NCBI GenBank assembly: GCA_937924685.1
Contig: CALEVN010000001.1
Coordinates: 1-64,000, forward strand
From: an uncultured Candidatus Altimarinota bacterium
Lineage (GTDB): Bacteria > Patescibacteriota > Gracilibacteria > BD1-5 > JAGOOR01
Reading direction: 5' to 3'
Length of the DNA stretch: 64,000 bases
A model generated the notes under the pieces. That model did not search any database and was not told where the DNA came from. It worked only from the letters and a program-made list of their open reading frames with translations. A program made the position numbers and the translations under genes. Shown one piece after another: positions 20,520 to 30,036 of the stretch (its first letter is position 1; each line of letters opens with the position of its first letter).

Positions 20520-21326
20520 ATGTTCACCCCGAAATACTATTACACTCCGCTACGCCTGGGAAAGAGTATAGATTTTTCTCCGGTGATACCGAGTGAGTTT
20601 GAATGATATTTTTGAGTGGCAGAAAAAGTATCTCGATATGTATTTACAGGGAGTGAGATTAATTTCATATTTCAGGATAATGTCGCAGTTCACACAAAGC
20701 GACTCGTGAACTATGTCAGGAATATCGACCTTCCTGATTTTCTGGATCGAGCGAGAATCGAGAGAATGCTCTGGCTCCATGATCTCCCAGAAGCAATCGT
20801 CAACGAAGAACGAGGTGCTGACTATGTGACGCATGAGAAAAATGTCGATCAGACACTCGGAGAACTCCAGGATTCTATCGAAGAAAAAGCGGCACGTGAC
20901 ATGTTTGATGCTTCTGATTTGGAGCTTTTTTCAGAGATGGAACAGGCAAAATGAAAAATAAAAAAAGCAGACTGGTCTGATGTTCAAGAACACAGAAATG
21001 GTATTTTTGCAAAGATGCTTGATTGGATCGAGAGTCGAAACAAGTTTACCTACATCACGACAGAGTGGATTGCTCATTCTGATTATGCTCTCAATCCTAT
21101 TTTGCCTCCCATAGGGACTATGCAGCTCTGCTTGAGGGATTCATATCAAGTATGGATGCGGGATTTTAGGGAAATACCTGATGCACTGTTTCGTGACTTT
21201 ATGCTGGAGTTTATTCATGATGAGATGTATGATTTTCATCGTCTCCGTTGGTCTCCAGTAATGCAAAATACGCCATGAGAAGTGCAAGCTCTGTATGCAG
21301 ATTTTGTGAAATATGGTAAAAAGTAA
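20520..21326 (+). CDS. HD-domain hydrolase
   Basis: 268 residues. DNVAVHTKRLVNYV, MLWLHDLPEAIV (the HD pair) and, after the third TGA, EWIAHSDYAL (C-terminal His/Asp) fit an HD-family phosphohydrolase such as YfbR-like nucleotidases. Four TGA codons are Gly. The ATG at 20520 begins MFTPKYYYTPLRLGKS; standard-code calling would start at a later codon. Ends at TAA. Likely cytoplasmic; substrate unknown. Confidence 0.7.
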
Positions 21327-21405
21327 GAGATAATAATTTTTGTACTCACCGGAAGAGTCTTTTTCTCATGCCTTTTCTTGTATTTACAAAACATAAAAAA
21401 ATCTT

Positions 21406-21433
21406 TTGACAATCTCTGTCTTCTTTTTATACT
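21406..21433 (+). promoter_or_regulatory. Promoter of the S10/spc ribosomal operon
   Basis: Perfect TTGACA (21406-21411), 16-bp spacer, TATACT (21428-21433). The leader to the rplC ATG is about 95 nt and contains a small hairpin CTCTG/CAGAG, a possible site of autogenous control. Confidence 0.7.
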
Positions 21434-21533
21434 TCCGACGTTTTCCTCTGTATATTCAGAGTGATTCAATTCCTAGTTTGGCCCTTATACTTCACCTTCC
21501 GAGGTGTCCGTAAGAGCCTCATCTTTCTTTTAT

Positions 21534-22091
21534 ATGTCTGGACTCGTCGCACAAAAACTCTCAATGACACAAATCGCTCGCGGTGATAATCTCGTCGCAG
21601 TGACACTTCTCCGTGTTCCTCAGCTCGCTGTCGCTCAGATCAAAACTGCTGAAAAGGATGGCTACACAGCACTTGTTCTCGATGCAAAAAATGCTAAAGG
21701 CAAAACAGTAAAACGCAAAGAAGTACCGTATGATGCTGCTGCAGGTATGAACGTCGGTGACGCTCTCGATGTCAAAACACTCGAAGGTGTCGCTTCAGTC
21801 AAACTCACTGCGGTTTCAAAAGGTAAAGGTTTCACTGGTGCTATGAAACGATGGAACTTCAAAGGAGGTCCTGGAGGTCATGGTTCAAAATTCCACCGAG
21901 CGCTTGGTTCTATCGGTACTCGTAAACCACGTCGTACAAAACCAGGTAAGAAAATGCACGGTCGTCACGGTAATAAAACTATCACTCTTGCTTCTGTTCC
22001 AGTCGAGCTCATCGACGCAGAGAACAATATCGTCGCAGTTCGTGGTCCAGTACCAGGAGCGATGAATACATTTGTGTATCTCGTATTTTAA
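21534..22091 (+). CDS. rplC: 50S ribosomal protein L3
   Basis: 185 residues, no TGA, TAA stop. The L3 core GFTGAMKRWNFKGGPGGHG, SIGTRKPRRTKPGKKMHG and the beta-barrel N-terminus QKLSMTQI place it. L3 binds 23S rRNA near the peptidyl transferase centre. The ATG at 21534 gives MSGLVAQKLSMTQ; an upstream GTG at 21504 is in frame but less likely. First gene of the operon; rpsJ (S10), which usually precedes rplC, is absent. Confidence 0.95.
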   Translation: MSGLVAQKLSMTQIARGDNLVAVTLLRVPQLAVAQIKTAEKDGYTALVLDAKNAKGKTVKRKEVPYDAAAGMNVGDALDVKTLEGVASVKLTAVSKGKGFTGAMKRWNFKGGPGGHGSKFHRALGSIGTRKPRRTKPGKKMHGRHGNKTITLASVPVELIDAENNIVAVRGPVPGAMNTFVYLVF

Positions 22092-22114
22092 TCCGAATAA
22101 TTCGTAAATTGATT

Positions 22115-22714
22115 ATGACTGCTCTCTCTACTCCAACTCCAGACACGCTCGATGTATCACTCTTTGGCATCGTACCTCATCTCGATGTCCTCAGCCGTCT
22201 TATGCTCCTCCAGAGCCATAACGGTCGTTTTCCAATCGCACACACAAAGAGCAGAAATGCTCGTCGTGGTTCTACTCGAAAACTCTACAAACAAAAAGGA
22301 ACCGGTAATGCTCGTGCAGGTTCTTCTCGTTCTCCTGTTCGTCGTGGTGGATGAGTCGCATTTGGTCCAAAAAGTAATGCAAATTTTCAAGTAAGCATGA
22401 ATGCTCAAGAGCGTCGTCTCGGTCTCGCATCAGCTCTCACGCTCAAATCTCTCGACAACAAAATTCGTGTTCTCGATAAACTCGAATCAAAAACAGCTGC
22501 TATGGCAAAAACATTAGAATCTCTCACAGCTGAGGGAACAGTTCTTTTCTTTATCGCTCCAAGCGAAATGACAAAAACACAAGGACTCGGAAATCTCCAC
22601 GGTACTCACACAGATGTTGTGACTCACGCAAGTCCTGCTGAGATCCTCAAATATGATTTTTGTGTCTTTACAACAGAAGCCCTGAAAACACTTTCTACTC
22701 ACTTTGCTTCATAA
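22115..22714 (+). CDS. rplD: 50S ribosomal protein L4
   Basis: 199 residues. L4 signatures: RGSTRKLYKQKGTGNARAG, SPVRRGGGVAFGP and the C-terminal ALKTLSTHFAS. The third Gly of RRGGG (residue 80) is TGA, which would truncate the protein under the standard code. The ATG at 22115 is preferred over a TTG two codons upstream. L4 lines the exit tunnel and can regulate the S10 operon in other bacteria. Confidence 0.95.
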
Positions 22715-22716
22715 TT

Positions 22717-23013
22717 ATGAATATCTACCAAGTCATCCTCTGACCAGTTGAGTCTCACAAGGCTCGTATGCTCGAAGTCGGCAATGTCTATACATTCCGT
22801 GTCGCAGATACTGCTACAAAGACTGATATCAAAAAAGCATTTCACGAACTCTATGATCGTGAAGTCTCATCTATCCAGATTGCAAAAAACTATTCAAAAG
22901 TTCGAAATGGTAAAAAGGGTCAGATGCGTCGTCGTGCTGCTTTTAAAAAAGCATACGTTACGCTCGATAAGCCTATCACTCAACTTGCTAAACTTCATCT
23001 CTCAAAAGATTAA
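22717..23013 (+). CDS. rplW: 50S ribosomal protein L23
   Basis: 98 residues beginning MNIYQVILGPVESHKA, where Gly 9 is TGA; the motif VI-x-GPVxSEK-A is the L23 start. It continues YTFRVADTATKTDIKKAF and VRNGKKGQMRRR. L23 sits at the tunnel exit and docks SRP and trigger factor. The ATG is 2 nt after the rplD stop. Confidence 0.95.
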
Positions 23014-23016
23014 TAT

Positions 23017-23880
23017 ATGGCTCTCAAAATCTACAAACCTACTACAAATGGTCGCCGAGGCATGACAGGTAATGCTTTCGTAGAACTCACAACAGACAAA
23101 CCATTTAAAAAACTCACTGCAGCTCACAAGAGCTCAGGTGGTCGTAACTCTTATGGACGTACGACATCACGATTTCGTGGTGGTGGACACAAGCGTCGTC
23201 TCCGTGTCGTCGATTTCCGATTTGCAAAAATGGATGTCCCTGCAACAGTCAAAACAATCGAATATGATCCACATCGATCAGCATTTATCGCACTTGTACA
23301 AGATGCAGATGGAGAGCACCGATATGTCGTCGCTCACTCAACAATGAAAGTTGGTGACACTATTATTACTTCACCAAACGCAAAACCGGTTGCTGGTAAT
23401 CGTCTCGCTGTAGGAAATATTCCTGCTGGTCTTTTTGTCCACAATCTCGAACTCGTTATCGGTCGTGGTGCTCAGGCAGTTCGTTCTGCTGGAGCAAGCG
23501 CTCAGGTTGTTTCTCAAGAAGGTGCATATACACAAATCAAACTCAATTCAACAGAAGTACGTTTTGTTCACAAAGAATGTTTCGCTACTATCGGTGTCGT
23601 GAGTAATGGTGACCACAATCAAATCGTCGTCGGTAAAGCTGGTCGTAGCCGATGGAAAGGTCGTCGTCCTCACAATCTCGGTACATCGATGAACCCAGTA
23701 GATCACCCACACGGAGGATGAGAAGGTCATACTTCTATCGGTCGTCAGCCTACAACTCCATGGGGCAAGCCTGCTCTCGGTGTCAAGACTCGTAAAAACA
23801 AACGTACAAATCGATGGATCGCGACTGATAAGCGAGGTTCTATCGTCTCTGCTTCTACTTCAACTTCATCAGCTTCATAA
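23017..23880 (+). CDS. rplB: 50S ribosomal protein L2
   Basis: 287 residues. The universally conserved NPVDHPHGGGEGH appears with its third Gly (residue 235) as TGA, a very strong code-25 marker because this loop contacts the peptidyl transferase centre. Also GRNSYGRTTSRFRGGGHK and KAGRSRWKGRRP. C-terminus ends in a Ser/Ala-rich tail and TAA. Confidence 0.97.
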
Positions 23881-23889
23881 TTTTCTCTT

Positions 23890-24165
23890 ATGTCTCGTAG
23901 TACTAAAAAATGATTGTTTATCCCTGAGCACCTTATGAAAAAGGTGGTTGCTCTCAACGCAGCTGGTAAAAAAAGTGTCATCAAAACATGGTCTCGTGCT
24001 TCTGTTATCCACCCAGACTTCGTTGGTCATACTTTCGGTGTTCACAATGGAAAAGAACATACTCCAGTATTTGTCACAGAAGATATGGTAGGTCGTCGCC
24101 TCGGTGAATTTTCTCCTACTCGCAAATTTATCAAACATGCTGGTAAAGCTGTTGCTGCTGCTTAA
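23890..24165 (+). CDS. rpsS: 30S ribosomal protein S19
   Basis: 91 residues: MSRSTKKGLFIPEHLMKKV, where Gly 8 of the S19 KKGPF motif is TGA. Then IKTWSRASVIHPDFVGHTF and GEFSPTRKF-KHA. Standard-code callers would begin it at a later Met. S19 forms the head of the 30S subunit with S13. Leader TTTCTCTT before the ATG. Confidence 0.95.
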
Positions 24166-24178
24166 TCTCTACGAATCT

Positions 24179-24505
24179 ATGAAAGCTACTCTCAAAAACG
24201 CCCGCATCTCACCAAAGAAACTCAGAGTTATCGCGAACCTCGTTCGAGGTAAATCTGTTGACGATGGTCTCGCTATGCTTCGCCTCTTCTCAAAAAAAGG
24301 TGGTGATATCCTCTACAAGGTACTCTTTAGTGCTGCATCAAATGCTATCCACAATGATGGTGCTACAAAAAGTGATCTCGTTATTCATTCGCTCTCTATC
24401 GGTCAAGGTCCTACATATCGACGTGCACGTCCAGTTGGTCGTGGTCGTAGTCATCGTATCCTCAAACGTACGAGTCATGTATTTCTCGAACTCGCTCATA
24501 AATAA
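24179..24505 (+). CDS. rplV: 50S ribosomal protein L22
   Basis: 108 residues, no TGA, TAA stop. MKATLKNARISPKKLRVIA and YRRARPVGRGRSHRILKRT are the L22 ends; the long beta-hairpin that reaches into the exit tunnel lies between. The ATG at 24179 is chosen on family length; the frame is open upstream. Confidence 0.94.
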   Translation: MKATLKNARISPKKLRVIANLVRGKSVDDGLAMLRLFSKKGGDILYKVLFSAASNAIHNDGATKSDLVIHSLSIGQGPTYRRARPVGRGRSHRILKRTSHVFLELAHK

Positions 24506-24523
24506 ATCATAAACCTCTCTCTT

Positions 24524-25156
24524 ATGTGACACAAAGTCAGTCCCATCTCTTGGCGTATCGGTGTAACCCGCTCTTGGGCATCTACAGGATACTATGATAA
24601 AGCAGAATATACTGAAGCTATCGGTCAGGATGTCGTTATCCGCGATCTCATTCGAAAGTTCTTCAAAGGTCTCCCAGTCGGACACACAACGATCACTCAT
24701 GGTGATGCTGGTCTCCGTGTTATCATCTACACTTCTCGTACAGCTCTTGTCCTCGGGAAAAATGGTGAAAACCTCACAAAACTCCAGAAAAAACTCCACG
24801 CACTCTTTGGTAAAAAAGTACACGTCGATGTCAAAGAAATCAAAAACCCAGATGTTCATGCAACTCTTGTCGGTGACAGCATCGGTCGTCAGATCGAACG
24901 TCGTCTCCCATACCGTCGTGTCATCAAGCAAGCAATTGCAAAGGCTATGGAAAAAGGAGCAAAGGGTATTAAAGTTCGTATCTCTGGTCGTATTGGAGGT
25001 GCTGAAATCGCTCGTCATGAAGTCTATAAAGAAGGAAATATCCCAACACAAACTATCAAGGCATCTATTGATTACCACGTAGAGCATGCGCTCACTATGT
25101 ACGGTATCATCGGTCTTAAGATTTGGATTTATAAGGGTGATGTTGAAAATAATTAA
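24524..25156 (+). CDS. rpsC: 30S ribosomal protein S3
   Basis: 210 residues. The start is ATG-TGA: M-G-HKVSPISWRIGV, matching the family MGQKVNP. With UGA as stop the gene would be a one-codon ORF, so this start proves recoding. The KH domain has LVLGKNGENLTKLQKKL (GKNG loop); the C-terminal domain has GRIGGAEIARHEVYKEG. S3 forms part of the mRNA entry channel. TAA stop. Confidence 0.96.
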
Positions 25157-25185
25157 AAAATAAAAATTAAGAATTAAAAATTTCT

Positions 25186-25614
25186 ATGCAACAACCATCA
25201 CGTACAAAATATCGAAAAGCCATGCGCGGCACCCAAAAGGGTAATGCGACTGTTGGTTTCATGCTCGCTCATGGATCATTTGGTCTCAAGGCTATGACTT
25301 CAGGATTTCTCACAGCACGTGAGATAGAAGCAGCTCGAAAAACAATTGCTCATACTCTCCAACGTGGAGGTAAAGTATGGTGCCGTATCTTCCCACACAA
25401 ACCATTCACAAAGAAAGCTCTCGAAGTTCCGATGGGATGAGGAAAAGGTGGCGTAGAATACTACCATGCTCCTATTCCAGCTGGCACAATGCTTTTCGAA
25501 GTAGAAGGTGTCACTGAAGCTCTCGCACGTGAAGCATTTCGACTCGCTGGTGATAAGCTCTCTGTGAAGACATCAGTCGTCGACTCTCAATCTCTTCTCG
25601 CTCTCGCTGCTTAA
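25186..25614 (+). CDS. rplP: 50S ribosomal protein L16
   Basis: 142 residues. SRTKYRKAMRG, GFMLAHGSFGLKAM, RIFPHKPFTKKALEVPMG-G-GKGGVEYYHAP. The Gly at 85 is TGA, in the conserved RMGKGKG region that reaches the tRNA acceptor site. TAA stop. Confidence 0.96.
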
Positions 25615-25628
25615 TTATCCTCAAGACT

Positions 25629-25847
25629 ATGCCTACAAAAAAAACTACTACTCCTACTAAAAAGACAACAACAAAAAAAGTTGCTGCTCCTAAGGCTGCT
25701 GCAAAAGAAGTGACAGGTCTCAAAGGACTTCGTGCTGAACTCTTTTCTCTCAAGATGAAACATGCTCTCGGAGAACTCAAGGAAGTACACAAGCTCCGAA
25801 AAGCACGCCGAGATGTCGCTCGTCATATCACTACTCTTCACCAATAA
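25629..25847 (+). CDS. rpmC: 50S ribosomal protein L29 with Lys/Thr-rich N-terminal extension
   Basis: 72 residues. The L29 core is GLRAELFSLKMKHALGELKE...KARRDVARHITTL. It is preceded by about 28 residues of K/T/A-rich sequence (TKKTTTPTKKTTTKKVAAPK). L29 lies at the tunnel exit next to L23. No TGA; TAA stop. Confidence 0.9.
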   Translation: MPTKKTTTPTKKTTTKKVAAPKAAAKEVTGLKGLRAELFSLKMKHALGELKEVHKLRKARRDVARHITTLHQ

Positions 25848-25851
25848 TACT

Positions 25852-26076
25852 ATGCGAACAAAAACTGGAATCGTTACATCAACAAAAATGCAGAAGACTG
25901 TTACTGTCAAAGTAACTGAATATCTCAAGCACTCAAAATATAACAAAGAGATGCCTTCATCAAAGAATTTTCATGCTCGTACAGAAATGGAACTCACAGA
26001 AGGTATGACAGTCACTATCGAAGAAGCAGCTCCTCTCTCAAAGACTGTTAAATGGAAAGTAATCTCAAAAGCATAA
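25852..26076 (+). CDS. rpsQ: 30S ribosomal protein S17
   Basis: 74 residues: MRTKTGIVTSTKMQKTVTVKV and the OB-fold end MTVTIEEAAPLSKTVKWKV. The ATG at 25852 is 4 nt after the L29 stop; the frame is open upstream but family length fits this start. Early 16S-binding protein. TAA stop. Confidence 0.93.
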   Translation: MRTKTGIVTSTKMQKTVTVKVTEYLKHSKYNKEMPSSKNFHARTEMELTEGMTVTIEEAAPLSKTVKWKVISKA

Positions 26077-26095
26077 TCTCAATTATTTCAACGTT

Positions 26096-26467
26096 ATGAT
26101 ACAAAAAGAAACAAGACTCGTCGTCGCAGACAACACCGGTGCTAAACTCGTGCTCTGCTTCAATATCCCAAAAGGAACACGTCATCGCTATGCTCGTGTC
26201 GGTGATATCATCGTTTGCTCAGTCAAAGATGCTGCACCAGATGGTCAGGTCAAAGCACATACTGTCGTTCGAGCAGTCGTCATTCGTACGACTCGACCAG
26301 TCAAGCGTGCTGATGGATCAACTGTTCGATCAGATGATAATGCCTGTGTTATCGTCAATGAAAAAGGCGAACCACAAGGATCTCGTGTTTTCGGACCAGT
26401 TTTCCGAGAGCTCCGAGGCGACAAACGTTTCAAAGCTATTATCAGTAAAGCGCCAGAAGTAATCTAA
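26096..26467 (+). CDS. rplN: 50S ribosomal protein L14
   Basis: 123 residues: MIQKETRLVVADNTGAKLV (family MIQxxTxLxVADNSGAK), RGDKRFKAIISKAPEVI at the C-terminus. Normal length, no TGA, TAA stop. Forms intersubunit bridges. Confidence 0.95.
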   Translation: MIQKETRLVVADNTGAKLVLCFNIPKGTRHRYARVGDIIVCSVKDAAPDGQVKAHTVVRAVVIRTTRPVKRADGSTVRSDDNACVIVNEKGEPQGSRVFGPVFRELRGDKRFKAIISKAPEVI

Positions 26468-26480
26468 TTTGCCTACACCT

Positions 26481-26834
26481 ATGAAAAAAATGAAAATACA
26501 TAAAGGAGATACCGTTCGTATCATCGCCGGAAAAGATCGTTTCCGTGTCGAGAAGAACAAGGATGGTGTTGAAAAAAGAACTCCTATGGAAGCAAAAGTA
26601 CTCCGTACACTTCCAAAAAAAGATGCTGTTGTTGTCGAGGGTGTCAATATCGTCACAAAACACATCAAGAAACAGGGGACAACTCCAGGTCAGAAAATTC
26701 AATTCGAAAAACCAATTCACGTCTCAAATGTTATGCTCATTTGTCCACACACAAAGAAGCCAACTCGAGTACGTATCGAACAAGGTAAAAAGACAGTTCG
26801 TATTTCTGTAAAATCTGGTAAAGCTATCGATTAA
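26481..26834 (+). CDS. rplX: 50S ribosomal protein L24
   Basis: 117 residues from the ATG at 26481 (MKKMKIHKGDTVRIIAGKDR); a TTG four codons upstream is in frame but unneeded. KOW motif KGDTVRIIAGKDRF, then VEGVNIVTKHIKKQ and LICPHTKKPTRVRIEQGKK. Initiates 50S assembly. TAA stop. Confidence 0.94.
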   Translation: MKKMKIHKGDTVRIIAGKDRFRVEKNKDGVEKRTPMEAKVLRTLPKKDAVVVEGVNIVTKHIKKQGTTPGQKIQFEKPIHVSNVMLICPHTKKPTRVRIEQGKKTVRISVKSGKAID

Positions 26835-26848
26835 TTCCTCATTATTTT

Positions 26849-27385
26849 ATGTCTCTCAGAAAACACTATACATCGACCGTTCTTCCAAAGCTTGCAAAAG
26901 AGCTGAAAAAGAATGTAAATGCGCTTCCTCGTCTCGAGAAAGTCGTCGTCAACATGGGTATCGGATCACTCGTGACGGGTGGACAAAAGGATTATTCTCT
27001 CTTCGAGAAACATCTCACACTCATCACTGGTCAAAAACCAGTACTCTCTAAGTCACGTAAGGCTATCTCAAATTTCAAACTCCGAGAAGGTCTCGCAGTT
27101 GGTCTCACAGTGACACTTCGTGGACAGAGAATGTATGACTTCCTCGAGAAGCTCATTCATATCGTTCTTCCTCGTGTTCGAGACTTCCAAGGTCTTCGTC
27201 CAAAGAGCATTGATGGAGCTGGAAACTTCAACCTCGGACTCAAAGAGCAGACACTTTTCCCAGAAATTATCCAAGATGATGTCATCAAGACACACGGTAT
27301 CCAGATCACTGTCGTAACAAAATCACAATCTCCTGAGGATTCGCTTCTCCTCCTCCAAAATATTGGTTTTCCATTTCATAAATAA
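26849..27385 (+). CDS. rplE: 50S ribosomal protein L5
   Basis: 178 residues: LPRLEKVVVNMGIG, PVLSKSRKAISNFKLREG, PRVRDFQGLRPKSIDGAGNFNLGLKEQTLFPEI. Normal length, no TGA, TAA stop. Binds 5S rRNA. Confidence 0.96.
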   Translation: MSLRKHYTSTVLPKLAKELKKNVNALPRLEKVVVNMGIGSLVTGGQKDYSLFEKHLTLITGQKPVLSKSRKAISNFKLREGLAVGLTVTLRGQRMYDFLEKLIHIVLPRVRDFQGLRPKSIDGAGNFNLGLKEQTLFPEIIQDDVIKTHGIQITVVTKSQSPEDSLLLLQNIGFPFHK

Positions 27386-27389
27386 TTCT

Positions 27390-27614
27390 ATGACACGCAA
27401 AGCACTCATCGCAAAATGCAATCGTCGAAAGCTCCGAGCTCTCCGTCAGAAAGCAAACGGTCAAAAGATCACTTTCTCTACACGTATCTACTCACAATGT
27501 ATTGTGACAGGTCGTCGTCGAGGTGTCATCGGTCGTTTCGGTCTCTCTCGTATCGAGGCTCGTGAACGCATCAACAAAGGTGAAATCCTCTGAGTTCGTA
27601 AATCTAGCTGGTAA
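27390..27614 (+). CDS. rpsN: 30S ribosomal protein S14, zinc-free type
   Basis: 74 residues: MTRKALIAKCNRRKLRALR... IGRFGLSRIEARERINKGEIL-G-VRKSSW. The Gly before VRKSSW (residue 68) is TGA; without it the invariant C-terminal KxSW would be lost. The four zinc Cys of the short zinc-type S14 are not present (only isolated Cys). TAA stop. Confidence 0.94.
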
Positions 27615-27624
27615 TTTTTCTCTT

Positions 27625-28011
27625 ATGACTACTGATTCTCTATCTGATCTTTTCGTCTCTCTCCGCAACGCTATAGTTGCTGGACATGGTACACTGACTG
27701 TACCATACTCGACCCTCAAGGAGCGAGTACTTGTTATCTTTAAGAAAAACAAGTATATCCTTGACTTCAAAGTCGAGGGTGATGTCAAAAAAACAATTTC
27801 CATCTCACTCGATGATTCTAAACATCGTCGTCTTCCTACATTCCGCCGTATCAGCACTCCTGGTCACCGCGTCTATGTCGGTTCTACGTCTATCAAAAAA
27901 TCTCGTAATGGAAGTGGTATTTATATTATCTCTACACCAAAAGGCGTTATCACTGGCTATGAAGCTCGTGCTCTCAATGTCGGTGGAGAAGTTATCTGAG
28001 AAGTTTATTAA
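27625..28011 (+). CDS. rpsH: 30S ribosomal protein S8
   Basis: 128 residues from ATG 27625 (MTTDSLSDLFVSLRNAIVAG). S8 C-terminal motifs RRISTPGHRVYV, SGIYIISTPKGVITGYEA and NVGGEVIGEVY; residue 125 is TGA (Gly). Leader TTTTTCTCTT before the ATG. TAA stop. Confidence 0.95.
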
Positions 28012-28019
28012 TTATTTCT

Positions 28020-28565
28020 ATGTCTCGACTCGCTAAAAAACCTATTACCCTCCCATCTGGTGTCACTGCGACACTGAATGACAGTATGCTCACACTTCAG
28101 GGTGCTAAAGGACAACTCAATTGTCCTATTCATCCAACAGTAGTTGTGAAGATTGATGGTAATGTCATCACTCTCTCAAGCACTGCCAAAGAACGTAAAG
28201 ACTTTGCTCAATGGGGTCTTACTTGGGCACTTATCAATAATAAAATGAAGGGTGTCGCTGGTGAATATAAAAAAACAATTCAGATCATTGGAGTTGGATA
28301 CCGTGTAGAAATAGCTGGCACAAAGATTACTCTTGCTGTTGGTTTTTCTCACAAAGTATTCTTCCAAATCCCAGCTGGTATCTCTGTTGTCGCTGACGCA
28401 CAGGATGCAAATATCCTCCACATTTCTGGTATAGATTCTCAGAAAGTTGGTGAGTTTGCTGCTGCTATCCGATCAACGAAAACTCCTGAACCATATAAAG
28501 GAAAGGGTATTCGCTATATAGATGAATACGTTCGCCGAAAAGCTGGTAAAACTGCTGCTAAATAA
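28020..28565 (+). CDS. rplF: 50S ribosomal protein L6
   Basis: 181 residues: MSRLAKKPITLPSGVTATL, KKTIQIIGVGYRVEIAGTK and PEPYKGKGIRYIDEYVRRK AGK at the C-terminus. No TGA, TAA stop. Confidence 0.96.
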   Translation: MSRLAKKPITLPSGVTATLNDSMLTLQGAKGQLNCPIHPTVVVKIDGNVITLSSTAKERKDFAQWGLTWALINNKMKGVAGEYKKTIQIIGVGYRVEIAGTKITLAVGFSHKVFFQIPAGISVVADAQDANILHISGIDSQKVGEFAAAIRSTKTPEPYKGKGIRYIDEYVRRKAGKTAAK

Positions 28566-28573
28566 TCTCTCTT

Positions 28574-28918
28574 ATGACTAAAACCTCTTCTCAAAAACGA
28601 ATCATCCGACACCGACGCATACGCGCTCGTGTGAGTGGTACTGCGACATGTCCTCGTCTCGCAGTCTATCGATCAAATGCTCATATCTATGCTCAGCTCA
28701 TCGACGATGTCGCTGGTAAAACACTCGCCAGCACACACGATATGGAAGCCAAAAAAGGTACAAAAATTGACCATGCAAAAGCTGCTGGTGCTGAGATCGC
28801 TAAAAAAGCTCTCGCTGCTGGTATCAAAACATGTGTTTTTGATCGAGGCGGATTCCTCTATACTGGACGTATCGCTGCTCTCGCAGATGGTGCACGTGAA
28901 GGCGGGTTAACATTTTAA
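28574..28918 (+). CDS. rplR: 50S ribosomal protein L18
   Basis: 114 residues: RHRRIRARVSGTATCPRLAV, SNAHIYAQLIDDVAGKTL, VFDRGGFLYTGRIAALADG AREGGL. 5S rRNA-binding. Leader TCTCTCTT before the ATG. TAA stop. Confidence 0.95.
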   Translation: MTKTSSQKRIIRHRRIRARVSGTATCPRLAVYRSNAHIYAQLIDDVAGKTLASTHDMEAKKGTKIDHAKAAGAEIAKKALAAGIKTCVFDRGGFLYTGRIAALADGAREGGLTF

Positions 28919-28927
28919 TTTTTCTCT

Positions 28928-29542
28928 ATGTCTGATATCGATACAACTCTCCCTGAAACTTCTGTCCCATCTGAGGCAGTCGCTGACGTAGCTGCATCAT
29001 CTGGTGCATCATCTAGTCGCGGTGGCTCTCGTGGTGGCCGTCGTGATGATAATCGTGGCCGTCGTGATGACCGTCGCGGTGGTGGAAAAGGTGGCTTTGA
29101 ACAAGTCAAAAAAGAATTCGAAGAAGTACTTCTCGAAGTAGGTCGTGTTACAAAAGTAACAAGTGGTGGTCGTCAGCTCCGATTCCGTGCAGCTGTCGTC
29201 ATCGGTGACCGAAAAGGACGTGTCGGTTTCGGTCTTGGAAAAGCTCAGGAAGTTTCTGTTGCTGTAGAAAAAGCAGTCAACTCTGCAAAACGACACCTCA
29301 TCAAAGTCCCTCTCGAAAATGGAACCGTTCCACATGAAGTTTCAACAAAATTCAAATCAGTAAAACTCATGATCCATCCAGCTGCAGAAGGTACTGGTAT
29401 CATCGCTGGTGGTTCTGCTCGTCGTATCCTCGAACTCGCTGGTTGTCAAAATATCCTCTCAAAGCGTCACGGTGGTCGAAATGTTATTACGACAGCTTAT
29501 GCGACTATGGAGGCTCTCAAAATGTATCAAACTAAAAAATAG
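28928..29542 (+). CDS. rpsE: 30S ribosomal protein S5 with Arg/Gly-rich N-terminal region
   Basis: 204 residues. The S5 double-stranded RNA-binding fold: LEVGRVTKVTSGGRQLRFRA, GRVGFGLGKAQEVSVAVEKA, GTGIIAGGSARRILELAG. About the first 50 residues are disordered, first acidic then RGG-like (SRGGSRGGRRDDNRGRRDD). Such RGG tracts often bind RNA (inference). TAA stop. rpmD (L30) does not follow. Confidence 0.95.
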   Translation: MSDIDTTLPETSVPSEAVADVAASSGASSSRGGSRGGRRDDNRGRRDDRRGGGKGGFEQVKKEFEEVLLEVGRVTKVTSGGRQLRFRAAVVIGDRKGRVGFGLGKAQEVSVAVEKAVNSAKRHLIKVPLENGTVPHEVSTKFKSVKLMIHPAAEGTGIIAGGSARRILELAGCQNILSKRHGGRNVITTAYATMEALKMYQTKK

Positions 29543-29569
29543 TATACCAATTCATCATCATTTAGATCT

Positions 29570-30025
29570 ATGTTAAATCACGCTACACTTCGCCCTCGGG
29601 CCTCATCTCGTACGAGCACCAAACGTCTCGGTCGCGGATCTTCATCTGGAAAAGGTGGATTCTGTGGTCGTGGTTGTAAAGGTCAAAAGGCTCGAACTGG
29701 TAAGAAAATCCATCCTCTCTTTGAAGGTGGACAGACACCACTTCACATGCGTCTTCCAAAACTTCGTGGAGGTGCATTTACAGCAAAGACATCTTTTTCT
29801 GTTATCAATCTCTCTGATCTGGAAGTAATTGCAGAAAAAGGACATAAGGATATCACAATAGAGAAGCTTCTCGAACTCGGTTATGTCCGAGGTAAGAATC
29901 CTCGAGTCAAACTCCTCTCTGGTGGTGAACTCAAAAAAGCGGTGACACTTTCTGTGCATGCTGCAAGTAAGACAGCACAAGCAAGTCTCGAAAAAGCAGG
30001 CGGCACACTTAACCTCGTTGGGTAA
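29570..30025 (+). CDS. rplO: 50S ribosomal protein L15
   Basis: 151 residues: KRLGRGSSSGKGGFCGRGCKG and HPLFEGGQTPLHMRLPKLRGG, VKLLSGGELKKAVTLSVHAAS. Follows rpsE directly, so the rpmD gene normally between them is missing, as in other candidate-phyla-radiation bacteria. TAA stop. Confidence 0.95.
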   Translation: MLNHATLRPRASSRTSTKRLGRGSSSGKGGFCGRGCKGQKARTGKKIHPLFEGGQTPLHMRLPKLRGGAFTAKTSFSVINLSDLEVIAEKGHKDITIEKLLELGYVRGKNPRVKLLSGGELKKAVTLSVHAASKTAQASLEKAGGTLNLVG

Positions 30026-30036
30026 AAATCATTTTT

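Noticed and set aside
24338..25087. 249-codon open frame on the minus strand opposite rplV/rpsC
   Set aside because: It is antisense to two ribosomal genes with clear motifs, and its translation (Ser/Thr/Asp/Cys-rich) is the kind of text produced by the reverse strand of Arg/Lys-rich genes.
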